Source: Cerasicoccus frondis (GTDB lineage: Bacteria; Verrucomicrobiota; Verrucomicrobiia; Opitutales; Cerasicoccaceae). From it: DNA of 64,000 bases. The position numbers and the translations under genes were made by a program. The notes under the pieces were generated by a model. It searched no databases. It saw only the letters and a list, made by a program, of their open reading frames with translations, and was not told where the DNA came from. Positions 17,115 through 26,325 of the stretch are shown here, piece after piece (position 1 is the first letter of the stretch; the number at the start of each line of letters is the position of its first letter). Location: assembly GCA_031296915.1 (NCBI GenBank), contig JAVDPC010000028.1, positions 22,476 to 86,475 on the forward strand. Direction: 5' to 3'.

Positions 17115-18754
17115 ATGACGCAACCTTGATCGACGCTGGCGTTCGCGTGGGCTTACTCAACTCTGAGGATGTTCAACAACTACGCCTCCAAGCTAAGCGC
17201 GAACGCCTGGGTTTGGTAGAAGCCGCGACTCGGGCGGGGCGTTTTCCTGAAGCCGCGCTTTACCGCGCTTTGGCGGATGTACGCCGGATGCGCTACCTGA
17301 AACCAGAAGAATTGCAGGCTGACCAGGAAGTGCTCGGCATGGCGCCACGCAAAATTTGGCAGGGTCGGCTGGTGCTTCCTTTGCGAGACAAAGCTGGTGA
17401 GCGTATATTAGCCATCGCCGACCCGGATGACCGCTTAAGTGTGGAACGCGCTGAACGCGCCACCGGCTTAACGTTTGAGACGGCACTGGTTGATCCCGAT
17501 ACGCTGCGAAAAGCCATAGCATCTCAATTGGGGCTAGTCGGCAACGGAGGCGCACTCGCATCCCCCTCTCTGGATGCGGTGTCGGAGCGCGACCCAGTCA
17601 GGCTGATGGACGACGTGATGAAAGAGGCCTATTTGCGGCGCGCCTCGGACATTCACCTAGAGCCGCAGGAAGCCGGCATGCGCATTCGCCTGCGCGTCGA
17701 TGGACACCTGCAAGATTACCCGGCAGTGCTGTCTGCCTCCGATGAAGAAGCCCTCGTCAATCGGGTAAAAGTGCTCGCCAATCTCGACATTGCTGAACAA
17801 CGCATGGCGCAAGATGGCGCGATGAAATACACCGTCATGAACTGGGGCATTCCCGAGTCGGACATCCGCGTAGCGACGATTCCTACGCGTTGGGGAGAGC
17901 GCTGCACCTTACGTATCCTCGGTGAAGACACTGGCCAGTTCAGCTTAGGCGACTTGGGCATGTCTACCGCGATGCGCCAACGTTTCGGGCGCGCGATTAC
18001 TTTACCCCATGGAATGATTCTGGTGACCGGTCCGACTGGCAGCGGTAAGTCCACCACGCTTTACGCGGCTATTCGCGAGCTCGCAATACATGAGCTCAAT
18101 GTACTCACGGTGGAGGACCCGGTCGAGCAGACTCTGGCAGGCATCACGCAAGTTCAGGTGAGCAACAAAGTTGGCTTTGCCCAGGCGCTGCGTTCATTCC
18201 TGCGCCATGACCCGGATGTGATTCTAGTCGGGGAAATTCGTGACCGGGAGACAGCGGACATCGCGTTGCGCGCGGCAATGACGGGACACCTCGTGATGTC
18301 AACGCTGCACACCAATGACTCCGTGGGCGCCGTCACCCGACTAGTAGACATCGGCGCGCAACGTTTCCTAATTGGTTCGACCTTGATTGGAGTTCTGGCG
18401 CAACGCCTGGGACGTCGTTTGTGCAAACATTGTCGAGTAAAGCGCCCTGCCCTCTCTGAAGAATTAAAATTACTCGGTCTTCCTGAAGGCGAGTCATTGG
18501 AAATTTATGAGCCTGGTGGCTGCTCATTCTGTATGGGGACAGGCTTTGTGGGACGCATAGGATTCTTCGAGGGACTTTGGGTCGACGAAGACCTGCGTAC
18601 GGCAATCGCCGAAGGCGCCAACGAACGAGCGATTCGCCAACAGGCCAAGGAGTTTAAAACCCTTTGGTCGGACTGCTGCGAAAAAGTGATTCAAGGCGAC
18701 GTGGCGCTCTCCGAAATCATGCACTTCAAGCCGGGGGGGGCGGCGCAGTTATAG
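17105..18754 (+). CDS. gspE: GspE/PilB-type assembly ATPase
   Basis: 549 residues powering pseudopilus assembly in the cytoplasm. The N-terminal domain (about 1-150) resembles the GspE/MshEN N1 region. The ATPase core has Walker A GPTGSGKST at about 309-317, Walker B DPDVILVGEIRDRET and the His box TGHLVMSTLHTND. A zinc-binding tetracysteine lies at Cys440/Cys443 and Cys473/Cys476 (CKHC, CSFC), typical of GspE/PilB and absent from PilT. A tract of eight G (18733-18740) lies 11 bp before the stop. gspF begins 1 bp after the stop. Confidence 0.9.
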   Translation: MAVNDATLIDAGVRVGLLNSEDVQQLRLQAKRERLGLVEAATRAGRFPEAALYRALADVRRMRYLKPEELQADQEVLGMAPRKIWQGRLVLPLRDKAGERILAIADPDDRLSVERAERATGLTFETALVDPDTLRKAIASQLGLVGNGGALASPSLDAVSERDPVRLMDDVMKEAYLRRASDIHLEPQEAGMRIRLRVDGHLQDYPAVLSASDEEALVNRVKVLANLDIAEQRMAQDGAMKYTVMNWGIPESDIRVATIPTRWGERCTLRILGEDTGQFSLGDLGMSTAMRQRFGRAITLPHGMILVTGPTGSGKSTTLYAAIRELAIHELNVLTVEDPVEQTLAGITQVQVSNKVGFAQALRSFLRHDPDVILVGEIRDRETADIALRAAMTGHLVMSTLHTNDSVGAVTRLVDIGAQRFLIGSTLIGVLAQRLGRRLCKHCRVKRPALSEELKLLGLPEGESLEIYEPGGCSFCMGTGFVGRIGFFEGLWVDEDLRTAIAEGANERAIRQQAKEFKTLWSDCCEKVIQGDVALSEIMHFKPGGAAQL

Positions 18755-18755
18755 T

Positions 18756-19994
18756 ATGGCGCAATTTCAATACAAAGCCTTGGATGCCCAAGGGAAACCA
18801 GCTAACGGTCGGATCGAAGCCGATAACGAAAAAGACGCAGTGCTGCGCCTGCGGCAACAATCTATTTTTGTGCTCGAAATCAGGGAGTCCGCAGGTGATC
18901 CCCAAACGCATGGAAGCACGATCAGTAAGCTGCTTGGCGGCTTAGCCCCTCAGCGGTGGCTTCCCGTCATGACGGGGGATTTGGTGATTTTCTTTCGGCA
19001 ACTTTCCCTGATGCTGCGTGCGGGCTACACCGTATTGCAGGCGCTCAAAGCGGCCAAAACCATGCAGTCCAAGGCCCGGCTAATACGCGCCATTGATCAG
19101 ATGAGCGAGCGGATTCAATCTGGCTCCAGCCTATCCGCCAGTATGGCGGTGGACAAGCGACTGTTCTCGCCGCTTGTGGTGAATCTGATCGCAATCGGTG
19201 AACGAAGCGGGAATCTCGACGCGATACTCATTCGCCTCGCGGAGAACCTCGAACGAACTAAGGAATTGAAGCGCCAACTCCTCAGTGCGCTATTCTACCC
19301 GATGATCGTGTTGATGACCTCACTCGCCGTAGTGACCGGCCTCGTCATTTGGGTCATCCCTCGCTTTGCCACCTTTCTGGAAGTGCGTAATGTTTCGCTG
19401 CCAAACTCAACACAACTACTCCTGGATATTGGTGACTGGACTTTGCACTACGGCAGGGTGCTGGGACCGTTCATTGGCATCGTTATCTTTCTGATTTTTG
19501 CGGCCTACACCTTTGAAGCAGGCAAACAGGTCATCGATCGAATATTCCTAAGATTACCCTTAGTCGGCACAGCGATTCAATACAGCGCCATGGCGCAAGC
19601 CGGTTGGAGCCTGTCCCTGCTCCTGCGCAGTGGCCTGCCTGCCCTGGAATCACTACGCATCAATGGCCAAGCTGCAGGCAACTTGGCAATCCGCGAGAGC
19701 TTCGTGAAAGCCGCTGACGAATTACTTGTAGGCCGTGCACTGTCGCGCTCTTTCGAGCAGCCACATTTCCCGCTGATGATGCGGCACATGGCGGCTGTTG
19801 GTGAAAAAAGCGGCGAGCTCGACGTGGTCATGGAAGACCTGGGGCAGTATTACCAGAATGAGTTAGCGGCCAAGGTAAAGCTGATGTCCGCCATGATTGA
19901 ACCGGTGTTAATCCTGATTGTCGGTGGCCTCGTCGGCTTTGTGTATTTTTCAATGTTTCAGGCGGTTATGTCCGTCTCCAAAGGAGGAATGTAA
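18756..19994 (+). CDS. gspF: GspF/PilC-type inner-membrane platform protein
   Basis: 412 residues with the duplicated GspF domain: cytoplasmic helical bundles around 70-165 and 275-370, and membrane helices near 180-210, 230-255 and 380-410. Recognisable signatures are FFRQLSLMLRAGYTVLQAL, GERSGNLD and the second-half counterpart GEKSGELDVVMEDLGQYY, ending in IEPVLILIVGGLVGFVYFSM. It would rotate or anchor the growing pseudopilus, driven by GspE. It is tightly packed between gspE and the PilP-like gene. Confidence 0.9.
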   Translation: MAQFQYKALDAQGKPANGRIEADNEKDAVLRLRQQSIFVLEIRESAGDPQTHGSTISKLLGGLAPQRWLPVMTGDLVIFFRQLSLMLRAGYTVLQALKAAKTMQSKARLIRAIDQMSERIQSGSSLSASMAVDKRLFSPLVVNLIAIGERSGNLDAILIRLAENLERTKELKRQLLSALFYPMIVLMTSLAVVTGLVIWVIPRFATFLEVRNVSLPNSTQLLLDIGDWTLHYGRVLGPFIGIVIFLIFAAYTFEAGKQVIDRIFLRLPLVGTAIQYSAMAQAGWSLSLLLRSGLPALESLRINGQAAGNLAIRESFVKAADELLVGRALSRSFEQPHFPLMMRHMAAVGEKSGELDVVMEDLGQYYQNELAAKVKLMSAMIEPVLILIVGGLVGFVYFSMFQAVMSVSKGGM

Positions 19995-19997
19995 GTT

Positions 19998-20528
19998 ATG
20001 CATGATTTGATAACCCAAACCTGCGTCACGCGACGTTTGCCAATCGCGTTGCTGATGCTGTCATGCCAGTTGGCCATGGTTCAAATACACGCTGATGTGA
20101 CGCCAACGACTGGCGATACATCTGCTGCCGAAAGTCATCCGACTACGGAGGAAACGGCTAAACCAACGCCAACGAAGCCACAGCCGATGCGAGACCCTTT
20201 CCAGTCTTCGTACCAGCATATTGGTGATCCGATCTACCCGGTCGTATCTTCATCCGATAACGAATCAAACTTTGGCGAGCTCGAGTTGAAGGGCATTTTT
20301 ATCATGGAGGGCTATCCGCCCAGCGCAATTGTGCAAGCGGGTGGAAAGGATGGCGTGCGCGACATCGTTCGCGTTGGAGACTTAATCCCGTTGCCACTCA
20401 AAGCGGCGGCAAAAAGCCGCAACGTAAAAGTCTCCGATCAACGCTACTTGCTCGTGGTGGATATCCAGCCCAACAGCATCATCGTGGCGCCCAAAACGCG
20501 CCCGGAAGAACACATTACCATCCGATAG
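19998..20528 (+). CDS. PilP/GspC-like periplasmic protein
   Basis: 176 residues with an N-terminal signal or anchor segment (LPIALLMLSCQLAMVQIHA), a Thr/Pro-rich linker and an RDPFQ motif at about 64, the hallmark of PilP proteins. The C-terminal half (ELELKGIFIMEGYPPSAIVQ, VRVGDLIPLP) has the homology-region beta fold of GspC/PilP, which contacts the N0 domain of the secretin. The secretin gene starts 4 bp downstream, in keeping with that partnership. Confidence 0.75.
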   Translation: MHDLITQTCVTRRLPIALLMLSCQLAMVQIHADVTPTTGDTSAAESHPTTEETAKPTPTKPQPMRDPFQSSYQHIGDPIYPVVSSSDNESNFGELELKGIFIMEGYPPSAIVQAGGKDGVRDIVRVGDLIPLPLKAAAKSRNVKVSDQRYLLVVDIQPNSIIVAPKTRPEEHITIR

Positions 20529-20532
20529 CATC

Positions 20533-22335
20533 ATGCGAATTTCCAAATCTTTGTTTTTAGCTGTAGTGGCGCTAGCGCTTGCTGGGGGCAAGGCCCAGGC
20601 AGAAGACCCCCGCCTCAATCAGCGCATCGAGTGCCTGAGTTTACGCGCGGAATCTCTAGGTGAAGCAGTCCGCTTAATCAGCACAGTCTCAGGGCTGCCA
20701 GTCGTTTGTACGCCGCAAGCCTCGGGCACAGAGGTATCCTGCTACTTCACCGGCGTCTCGTTGCAAGTTGGCTTGCAGGCGATGTGCCGCGCGCATGACC
20801 TCTGGCTCAATGTTTCGCCGGAAGGTGTGTTGATCATATCCACGCTCCAACAGCACTTGGCGTCGCAGACCTTTTATTCTGCGGATTACGTCGAAACCGT
20901 AACGGTTAAATATCCCTCCGTTTACGATGTTGGGGACACCCTCAAAGGGCTCTTCCGAGATCGCATCGTTTGGCAACGTCCGAACGAAAGAGATTATGAT
21001 CCCATGGAACGTTTAGAGAGCGCCATGGATCGCATGGACCTACTTGCCGAGCGCAGCCAGTTCAGTGTACAAAGCGATGGTTCCGGCTCGGGCTCAAACA
21101 ATAATAGCAGCTATAACTCTAACAGCTCCAACAGTCGCAACAATTCCCGGAACAATTCATCGCGCTCTTCCAACTATGGTTCGAATAGCGGATCGAACTA
21201 TAATTCTGGCAATGATCGGCAACAGATCGAATCGATCATTCAGCGACAAGAAGTCATCGACACACAAATGCGCGAGCGGTTATCCGAAGGGTATATCAAC
21301 GACGCAGCGCCGATTGCCTTGGTGTATTTATCAGCATTGCCAGAAATCAACACGCTGCTGATTCGCTCCAGTGATCGCGACGCGGTTCAAGCAGTCAAAG
21401 CCGCGATAGAGTCAATGGATAAGCCACGTGGCCAAGTCTTGCTCAAGGTTACGGTTCTGGCGGTAACACTGGATGATAGCATGGAAACCGGCGTTGAATG
21501 GCTGATCGAAGAAGGCGGGTTCAACACTGGCTTTGCCGACGGAGCAATCCAATCCATTTCTCAGAATCTGGCGACTTACACCACCGGTGCGCCCGTCTTT
21601 GCCTTCGTGTCGAACGACATAAAACTCCGTGCGAAACTAGAAGCAAAGAACGATAATGTACGGCAGTTGGCAAACCCGACACTGTTGGTTGCTGATAATG
21701 AAGCCGCCAATGTGTTCGTTGGGAAGAACGCCCAGTTTCTGGACCAAGTGGAGCCGGGCCAAACCACAATATCACAGGGAGTAGAGAGCACAACCGAACC
21801 AACGCCAACATTGGTTGAGCGCAACATTGGACTTTCGTTGCTGATTACTCCACGCGTACACGCCGACCGTACAATCACGCTACGTATTCTGCAGGAACGC
21901 TCTGAAATCGATCCGAACCTGCGCACCATTAATTACGGGACCTCAAGCAATGGGACAGACTTGAATCTAACCGTACAGGACGTCGACCAGCAAACGGTTA
22001 CCAGCACTTTGGTGGCGAACGATAAGTCACTCGTGATTCTCGGCGGCCTTGTGAAGGAAGAAACTGTCTTGAATGAAACTGGGGTGCCTGTGCTCAAGGA
22101 CATCCCGTTACTCGGTATGCTCTTCAGTGATAAAACCGAACAAGTTAACCATGAGGAACTGATCGTTCTGATTCAGCCTCACGTGTTAGCAATTCCCGGC
22201 GAGGAACATATCGCTTCCGGTGTTGTGTTGGAAGAACTGGGCGTGGACCTGACTTCGCCCATCGAGCGATTCAATCAGAAAAACGAAGAACAGCCGGTCG
22301 GGCGTTTTCTCGAACGCCACATGCAGAAGGAATAA
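20533..22335 (+). CDS. gspD: Type II secretion/type IV pilus secretin
   Basis: 600-residue outer-membrane channel. It has a signal peptide (LFLAVVALALAGGKAQA), an STN/N0-like domain (LRAESLGEAVRLISTVSGLP), then N1/N2-type domains separated by a Ser/Asn-rich stretch (residues about 178-232, almost only S, N, G, R, Y). The conserved secretin core from about 370 has VERNIGLSLLITPRV, LVILGGLVKEET and VPVLKDIPLLGMLFSDK. The low-complexity insert is unusual and may be a flexible loop. It is the last gene of the cluster; a 24-bp gap separates it from the MoxR gene. Confidence 0.9.
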   Translation: MRISKSLFLAVVALALAGGKAQAEDPRLNQRIECLSLRAESLGEAVRLISTVSGLPVVCTPQASGTEVSCYFTGVSLQVGLQAMCRAHDLWLNVSPEGVLIISTLQQHLASQTFYSADYVETVTVKYPSVYDVGDTLKGLFRDRIVWQRPNERDYDPMERLESAMDRMDLLAERSQFSVQSDGSGSGSNNNSSYNSNSSNSRNNSRNNSSRSSNYGSNSGSNYNSGNDRQQIESIIQRQEVIDTQMRERLSEGYINDAAPIALVYLSALPEINTLLIRSSDRDAVQAVKAAIESMDKPRGQVLLKVTVLAVTLDDSMETGVEWLIEEGGFNTGFADGAIQSISQNLATYTTGAPVFAFVSNDIKLRAKLEAKNDNVRQLANPTLLVADNEAANVFVGKNAQFLDQVEPGQTTISQGVESTTEPTPTLVERNIGLSLLITPRVHADRTITLRILQERSEIDPNLRTINYGTSSNGTDLNLTVQDVDQQTVTSTLVANDKSLVILGGLVKEETVLNETGVPVLKDIPLLGMLFSDKTEQVNHEELIVLIQPHVLAIPGEEHIASGVVLEELGVDLTSPIERFNQKNEEQPVGRFLERHMQKE

Positions 22336-22359
22336 TCATTAGTAGGGGAGAGAACCAAA

Positions 22360-23292
22360 ATGGAAGCCGTCGAATTACCAAAGCAAGTAACAATCGAGCC
22401 TCTACTTAAGCGGCTCAACGAAATCGTTCTGGACAAAGAACAGCAAGTGAAGCTTTCGCTCGCCTGCCTGCTAGCACGGGGACACTTGCTCATCGAAGAC
22501 CTGCCGGGCATGGGCAAAACCGTCCTTGCCCACGCCTTGGGCGGCGCACTTGGGCTCCAGTATCAACGCGTGCAATTCACCAGTGATTTATTGCCCGGCG
22601 ATATCATTGGCTGTTCAATCTACGACCGTAACAAGGGTGAGTTCGTTTACAATGAGGGACCGGTATTTTCTCAGCTGTTACTTGCAGACGAGATCAATCG
22701 CGCCACGCCGAAATGCCAAAGCGCGCTGCTGGAGGCCATGGAAGAACGGCAAGTCAGTGTGGAAGGAACGCCCCGTAATTTGCCCGAACCGTTCTTTGTC
22801 ATCGCGACCCAAAATCCATCCGAGCAGATTGGCACGTTCCCGCTGCCCGAGTCCCAGCTTGATCGTTTTCTGATGTGCATCTCGATGGGCTATCCCAACC
22901 GCGAAGCGGAGATCGCGCTGTTTCGAGGAGAAGACCGCCGTCGCATGCTGGACGATTTAAAACCGGTGCTGGAACCCTTTACGTTGGTCAGCCTCCAACA
23001 GCAGGTCGAGCAGGTTACGCTGAGCGACGCCGTCCTCGATTACCTGCAGCGCATTTTAGAATTCACCCGCAGCTCCGACCTCTTCGTCCATGGTCTTTCC
23101 TCGCGTGCGGGCTTGGGATTGCTTCGCGCATCGCAGGCATGGGCGCTATTGCATGGCGAGGACAAGCTACTCCCAGGCGACATACAAGTCGTGCTGCCTT
23201 GGGTGGTCGGCCATCGACTGGCGCCAGTGGCCGGTCGCATGTCCGCCGAACGCATTGGCGACGAAATTCTCTCAAAGGTAAACGTGGAGTAA
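22360..23292 (+). CDS. MoxR-type AAA+ ATPase
   Basis: 310 residues with Walker A (DLPGMGKT), Walker B (LLADEINRA), sensor 1 (FFVIATQNP) and the MoxR signature AKCQSALLEAMEERQVSVEG-like block. MoxR ATPases act as chaperones for cofactor insertion or complex assembly and typically precede DUF58 and transglutaminase-like genes, exactly as here. A purine-rich AGGGGAGAG lies upstream of the ATG as a good ribosome-binding site. Confidence 0.92.
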   Translation: MEAVELPKQVTIEPLLKRLNEIVLDKEQQVKLSLACLLARGHLLIEDLPGMGKTVLAHALGGALGLQYQRVQFTSDLLPGDIIGCSIYDRNKGEFVYNEGPVFSQLLLADEINRATPKCQSALLEAMEERQVSVEGTPRNLPEPFFVIATQNPSEQIGTFPLPESQLDRFLMCISMGYPNREAEIALFRGEDRRRMLDDLKPVLEPFTLVSLQQQVEQVTLSDAVLDYLQRILEFTRSSDLFVHGLSSRAGLGLLRASQAWALLHGEDKLLPGDIQVVLPWVVGHRLAPVAGRMSAERIGDEILSKVNVE

Positions 23293-23299
23293 CCAAGCC

Positions 23300-24238
23300 A
23301 TGGCCGCCGGAGCAAAAAGTTTGCTGAGCCTGAAGCTGCCCTTGAGCAGATCAACAGCAGCCGCGGGCAAACTACGTTTGCAACTGACTGCTGCGGGCTG
23401 GAGTTTCCTTGGACTCATTCTTTGCCTGTTTTTGATGTCCATCAATTTCAGCAACAATCTCATTTTCGCGATGAGCTTTTTGCTGGTGGGCATTGCTTTG
23501 GTCGGCGCCCGATTTACCTGGACTAATTTGCGTGGGCTCACGCTGGCGGACTGGCGATGCGAGCCAGTCTTCGCCGGGCAAACCGCAGCCTATCGACTCG
23601 GCGTGGAAAACCGTACGCGGAGCTTTCGCTATGGATTTCAGGCAGTGGCAAATGGAGTCGGCAAAGAGCAACACTTACCGCCTCAGGCTCAGGAAGAACT
23701 TTTGTTCGAACGACCAACGGAGCAACGTGGCGTTATCGCGGCAGAGCATGCGATGCTCAGCAGTTGTTATCCGTTGGGAATCTTTCGAGCGAAACTGACA
23801 ACGGATGATTTGCCGGAATGCCTCGTCTACCCCAAGCCCATGGGCGCACAGCCAATCAACGACCGGCCCAAAGGACAGCAAGCACACTTACGCGCAGAGT
23901 CCGGCTCTTTCACCGACATGCGCCGTTATGCTCCCGGTGACCCGCTGTCGCACATTCACTGGAAAGCCATGGCGCGTTTTGACGAGCTCTACACCAAGCA
24001 ATTTGACGGCGCTCAAGGCCAGCCTGCGCTGTGGCTTCGCTGGGACGATGTCCAAGCCTCCGGAGTGGAGGCCAAGCTATCGCAACTTTGCCGCTGGGTG
24101 TTGGATGCGCATGCTCAAGGTCGCGAATATGGCCTGGAGTTGCCCGGCTTAATCATTGAACCCGGCAACGAAGACCCACATCAACGCGAGTGTCTGCGCG
24201 CGCTGGCCCTTTATAGTGGGAAGGAGGCAAGCGAGTGA
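23300..24238 (+). CDS. DUF58 domain protein
   Basis: 312-residue protein with two adjacent membrane helices (about residues 33-70) and a cytoplasmic or periplasmic DUF58 domain containing the diagnostic DPLSHIHWKAMAR near 215, preceded by DMRRYAPG. The family accompanies MoxR ATPases and TgpA-like proteins, but its molecular role is not well defined. The gene starts 7 bp after moxR and its stop overlaps the next start by 4 bp, so the three genes form an operon. Confidence 0.88.
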   Translation: MAAGAKSLLSLKLPLSRSTAAAGKLRLQLTAAGWSFLGLILCLFLMSINFSNNLIFAMSFLLVGIALVGARFTWTNLRGLTLADWRCEPVFAGQTAAYRLGVENRTRSFRYGFQAVANGVGKEQHLPPQAQEELLFERPTEQRGVIAAEHAMLSSCYPLGIFRAKLTTDDLPECLVYPKPMGAQPINDRPKGQQAHLRAESGSFTDMRRYAPGDPLSHIHWKAMARFDELYTKQFDGAQGQPALWLRWDDVQASGVEAKLSQLCRWVLDAHAQGREYGLELPGLIIEPGNEDPHQRECLRALALYSGKEASE

Positions 24239-26316
24239 AGCAGTATCAAAGCTGGGTGTTGTTAACACTGGCTCTCGCCGCATTGCCAAGTTTGTTGACG
24301 CTGCCAATCTGGGTCGCTGCCGTGGCTACAACCGGCGTGGTGCTGCATTACATCAGGCCGCTGCGACGAAGCTGGTATGGCAAAGCAGTGGGCGCTGCTC
24401 TACTCGGTTCGACGGTGCTGGGCATTTGGTTCAGCTTCACCGGATTCTTCAGCGGTCAGGCGGTGCTCAGCTTTTTTATCTCCGTGGTGTTTTTAAAGTG
24501 GGCAGAGTCACGCAGCCGTCGCGATTACTTACTGCTGATTTTTGCGGCGGTCATCCTCGCCTGTATTGGGGCGCTCTATTGGGAAAACCTGTGGAGCCTC
24601 CTACACATGCTGGTGGTTATCTTCGCATTGACCGTCAGCCTCGTGGCAATTCATGGCGATCCGTCAATTCTCAGTCGGCTGTTTGCGCTACGATTTGCCG
24701 GTCAGTTGGTGGTGCTGGCATTGCCCATCATGCTGCTGCTCTTTCTGACGTTTCCACGAATACCGGGACCACTCTGGGATATTGGCCTGGCTTTCGGATT
24801 GCCAGTGAAAGCGCTGATGGATCGCGGCGATGGCGACTACGGCAAAGAAACTACGCTCGCGCCCGGCGCCACGAGTGACGCCAGCAAGGATGATCAAAAT
24901 GTTCTCGTGGCTGAGTTTAAGGGCGCTGTACCGTTTAAAAGTCGTCTGTATTGGCGCGGTCCAGTGTTCTACGATTTTGACGGCGAAAACTGGAACTTGC
25001 CCGATGGCTGGGATAATCGAAACCGTCTCCTACGCCATGCAATTCGTTCCAAGGAGGACCTCGACCGAGAGCTGCGCTGGAGCGATAACCCGGTGCGCTA
25101 CACCATCCGCGTGATGCCCAACGGTGGCCGCTGGCTTTACGGGCTGGATGTCCCGGCGGCGCCAGCGCCCGAGGCGTTTATCTCGGAAGATTTCCAGCTC
25201 CTGAGCATTCGCACCATTGATGATCAGGAGCCCAAGTTCCCGATGCTGGCGTATCTAGATTACCACATCGGCTCCGAACTGACGGATGAGCAACGCGCCA
25301 GAGCGTTGGCTTGGCCCGGGGAAACAAACCCCCGACTGCGCCAGCTCGGCGCCGAACTGGCGGCGAAGTATGCAGATTCCGAAGAGCTGGTTGTGCAGAT
25401 TTTCAGCTTGCTCCGCGCCAGTGACTATCAATTTGACGCCGGGCATCTACTAGAACCGGGACCCGATTTGCTGGATCGTTATTTCTTCGATGAAAAGCGT
25501 GGGGGCGCCGAATACCTTGCTGGCAGCTTCGTCATGCTGCTGCGCGCTTCCGGCGTCCCGGCCCGGCTGGTCAGCGGCTATCGCGGCGGGACCATCATTG
25601 CGCTGACGAACTTTGTCATCGTGAAACGTTCGGATGCGCACGTCTGGGCGGAAGTCTGGCACGAAGGCAAAGGCTGGTTGCGGGCCGATCCGAAAGACAT
25701 TGTGCTGCCGCCGGACAAGAAGCCAACCGAGGATAAGCAAGAGCAACCAGCAGAAGTCGCTGAGGTGAAAATCGAAACGCCTGAAGGCTTCGACGCCCCG
25801 CAGCCAGAGCAGTCAACCACCACGCCCAAGCCTGTTGCCGTCGCCAAAGAACAAGCTGCGCCGCCTTGGGAACTACCGGATTTTGCCTCCCTACTCGGCG
25901 GCTTGCAAAAATGGGTGATCCAATACGACCCGGATCGTCAGATGGACATATTGCAAGGCGTCGGCCTCGAAGGAGGCAACTGGATGGACTTGCTAATCGG
26001 CGGCGCGCTCGGCATGGCTGGACTACTCAGCCTCTATCTCTTGATTGCTTGGCTGCGAGGACGCCCACGCCAGGAGCCTGTCACGAAGGCGTGGGGGCAA
26101 TTCTGCGACCGCCTGCAAAAGCTCGGACTGACCAAGACTCCACAAGAATGCCCGCGCAGTTTCCAACGACGAGCTTGCCAGGAGAAACCCGAACTAGCCG
26201 ACGCGCTCAACGATATCATCGGGCGCTACATCGACATTCGCTACGGCAGCGAGCACTCACCTGAAGCCATCAGTAACTTCAAACGACAAGTCGAGCGCTT
26301 CGTCGCGATGTCCTGA
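24235..26316 (+). CDS. TgpA-like membrane transglutaminase homologue lacking the catalytic Cys
   Basis: 693 residues: N-terminal membrane helices (about 1-190, DUF3488), a periplasmic transglutaminase-like domain, a further helix near 585-605, and a cytoplasmic DUF4129-like tail. In the core, the segment that normally reads GxCEHxAS reads GGAEYLAGS, so the nucleophile position is Ala425 (codon GCC at 25507-25509). His469 (SDAHVWAEVW) and Asp485 (ADPKD) are kept, as is VPARLVSGYRGG. Loss of the Cys suggests a non-catalytic or altered function; a sequencing error would need several changes to restore the motif. Confidence 0.85.
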   Translation: MKQYQSWVLLTLALAALPSLLTLPIWVAAVATTGVVLHYIRPLRRSWYGKAVGAALLGSTVLGIWFSFTGFFSGQAVLSFFISVVFLKWAESRSRRDYLLLIFAAVILACIGALYWENLWSLLHMLVVIFALTVSLVAIHGDPSILSRLFALRFAGQLVVLALPIMLLLFLTFPRIPGPLWDIGLAFGLPVKALMDRGDGDYGKETTLAPGATSDASKDDQNVLVAEFKGAVPFKSRLYWRGPVFYDFDGENWNLPDGWDNRNRLLRHAIRSKEDLDRELRWSDNPVRYTIRVMPNGGRWLYGLDVPAAPAPEAFISEDFQLLSIRTIDDQEPKFPMLAYLDYHIGSELTDEQRARALAWPGETNPRLRQLGAELAAKYADSEELVVQIFSLLRASDYQFDAGHLLEPGPDLLDRYFFDEKRGGAEYLAGSFVMLLRASGVPARLVSGYRGGTIIALTNFVIVKRSDAHVWAEVWHEGKGWLRADPKDIVLPPDKKPTEDKQEQPAEVAEVKIETPEGFDAPQPEQSTTTPKPVAVAKEQAAPPWELPDFASLLGGLQKWVIQYDPDRQMDILQGVGLEGGNWMDLLIGGALGMAGLLSLYLLIAWLRGRPRQEPVTKAWGQFCDRLQKLGLTKTPQECPRSFQRRACQEKPELADALNDIIGRYIDIRYGSEHSPEAISNFKRQVERFVAMS

Positions 26317-26325
26317 ACTTTGATT

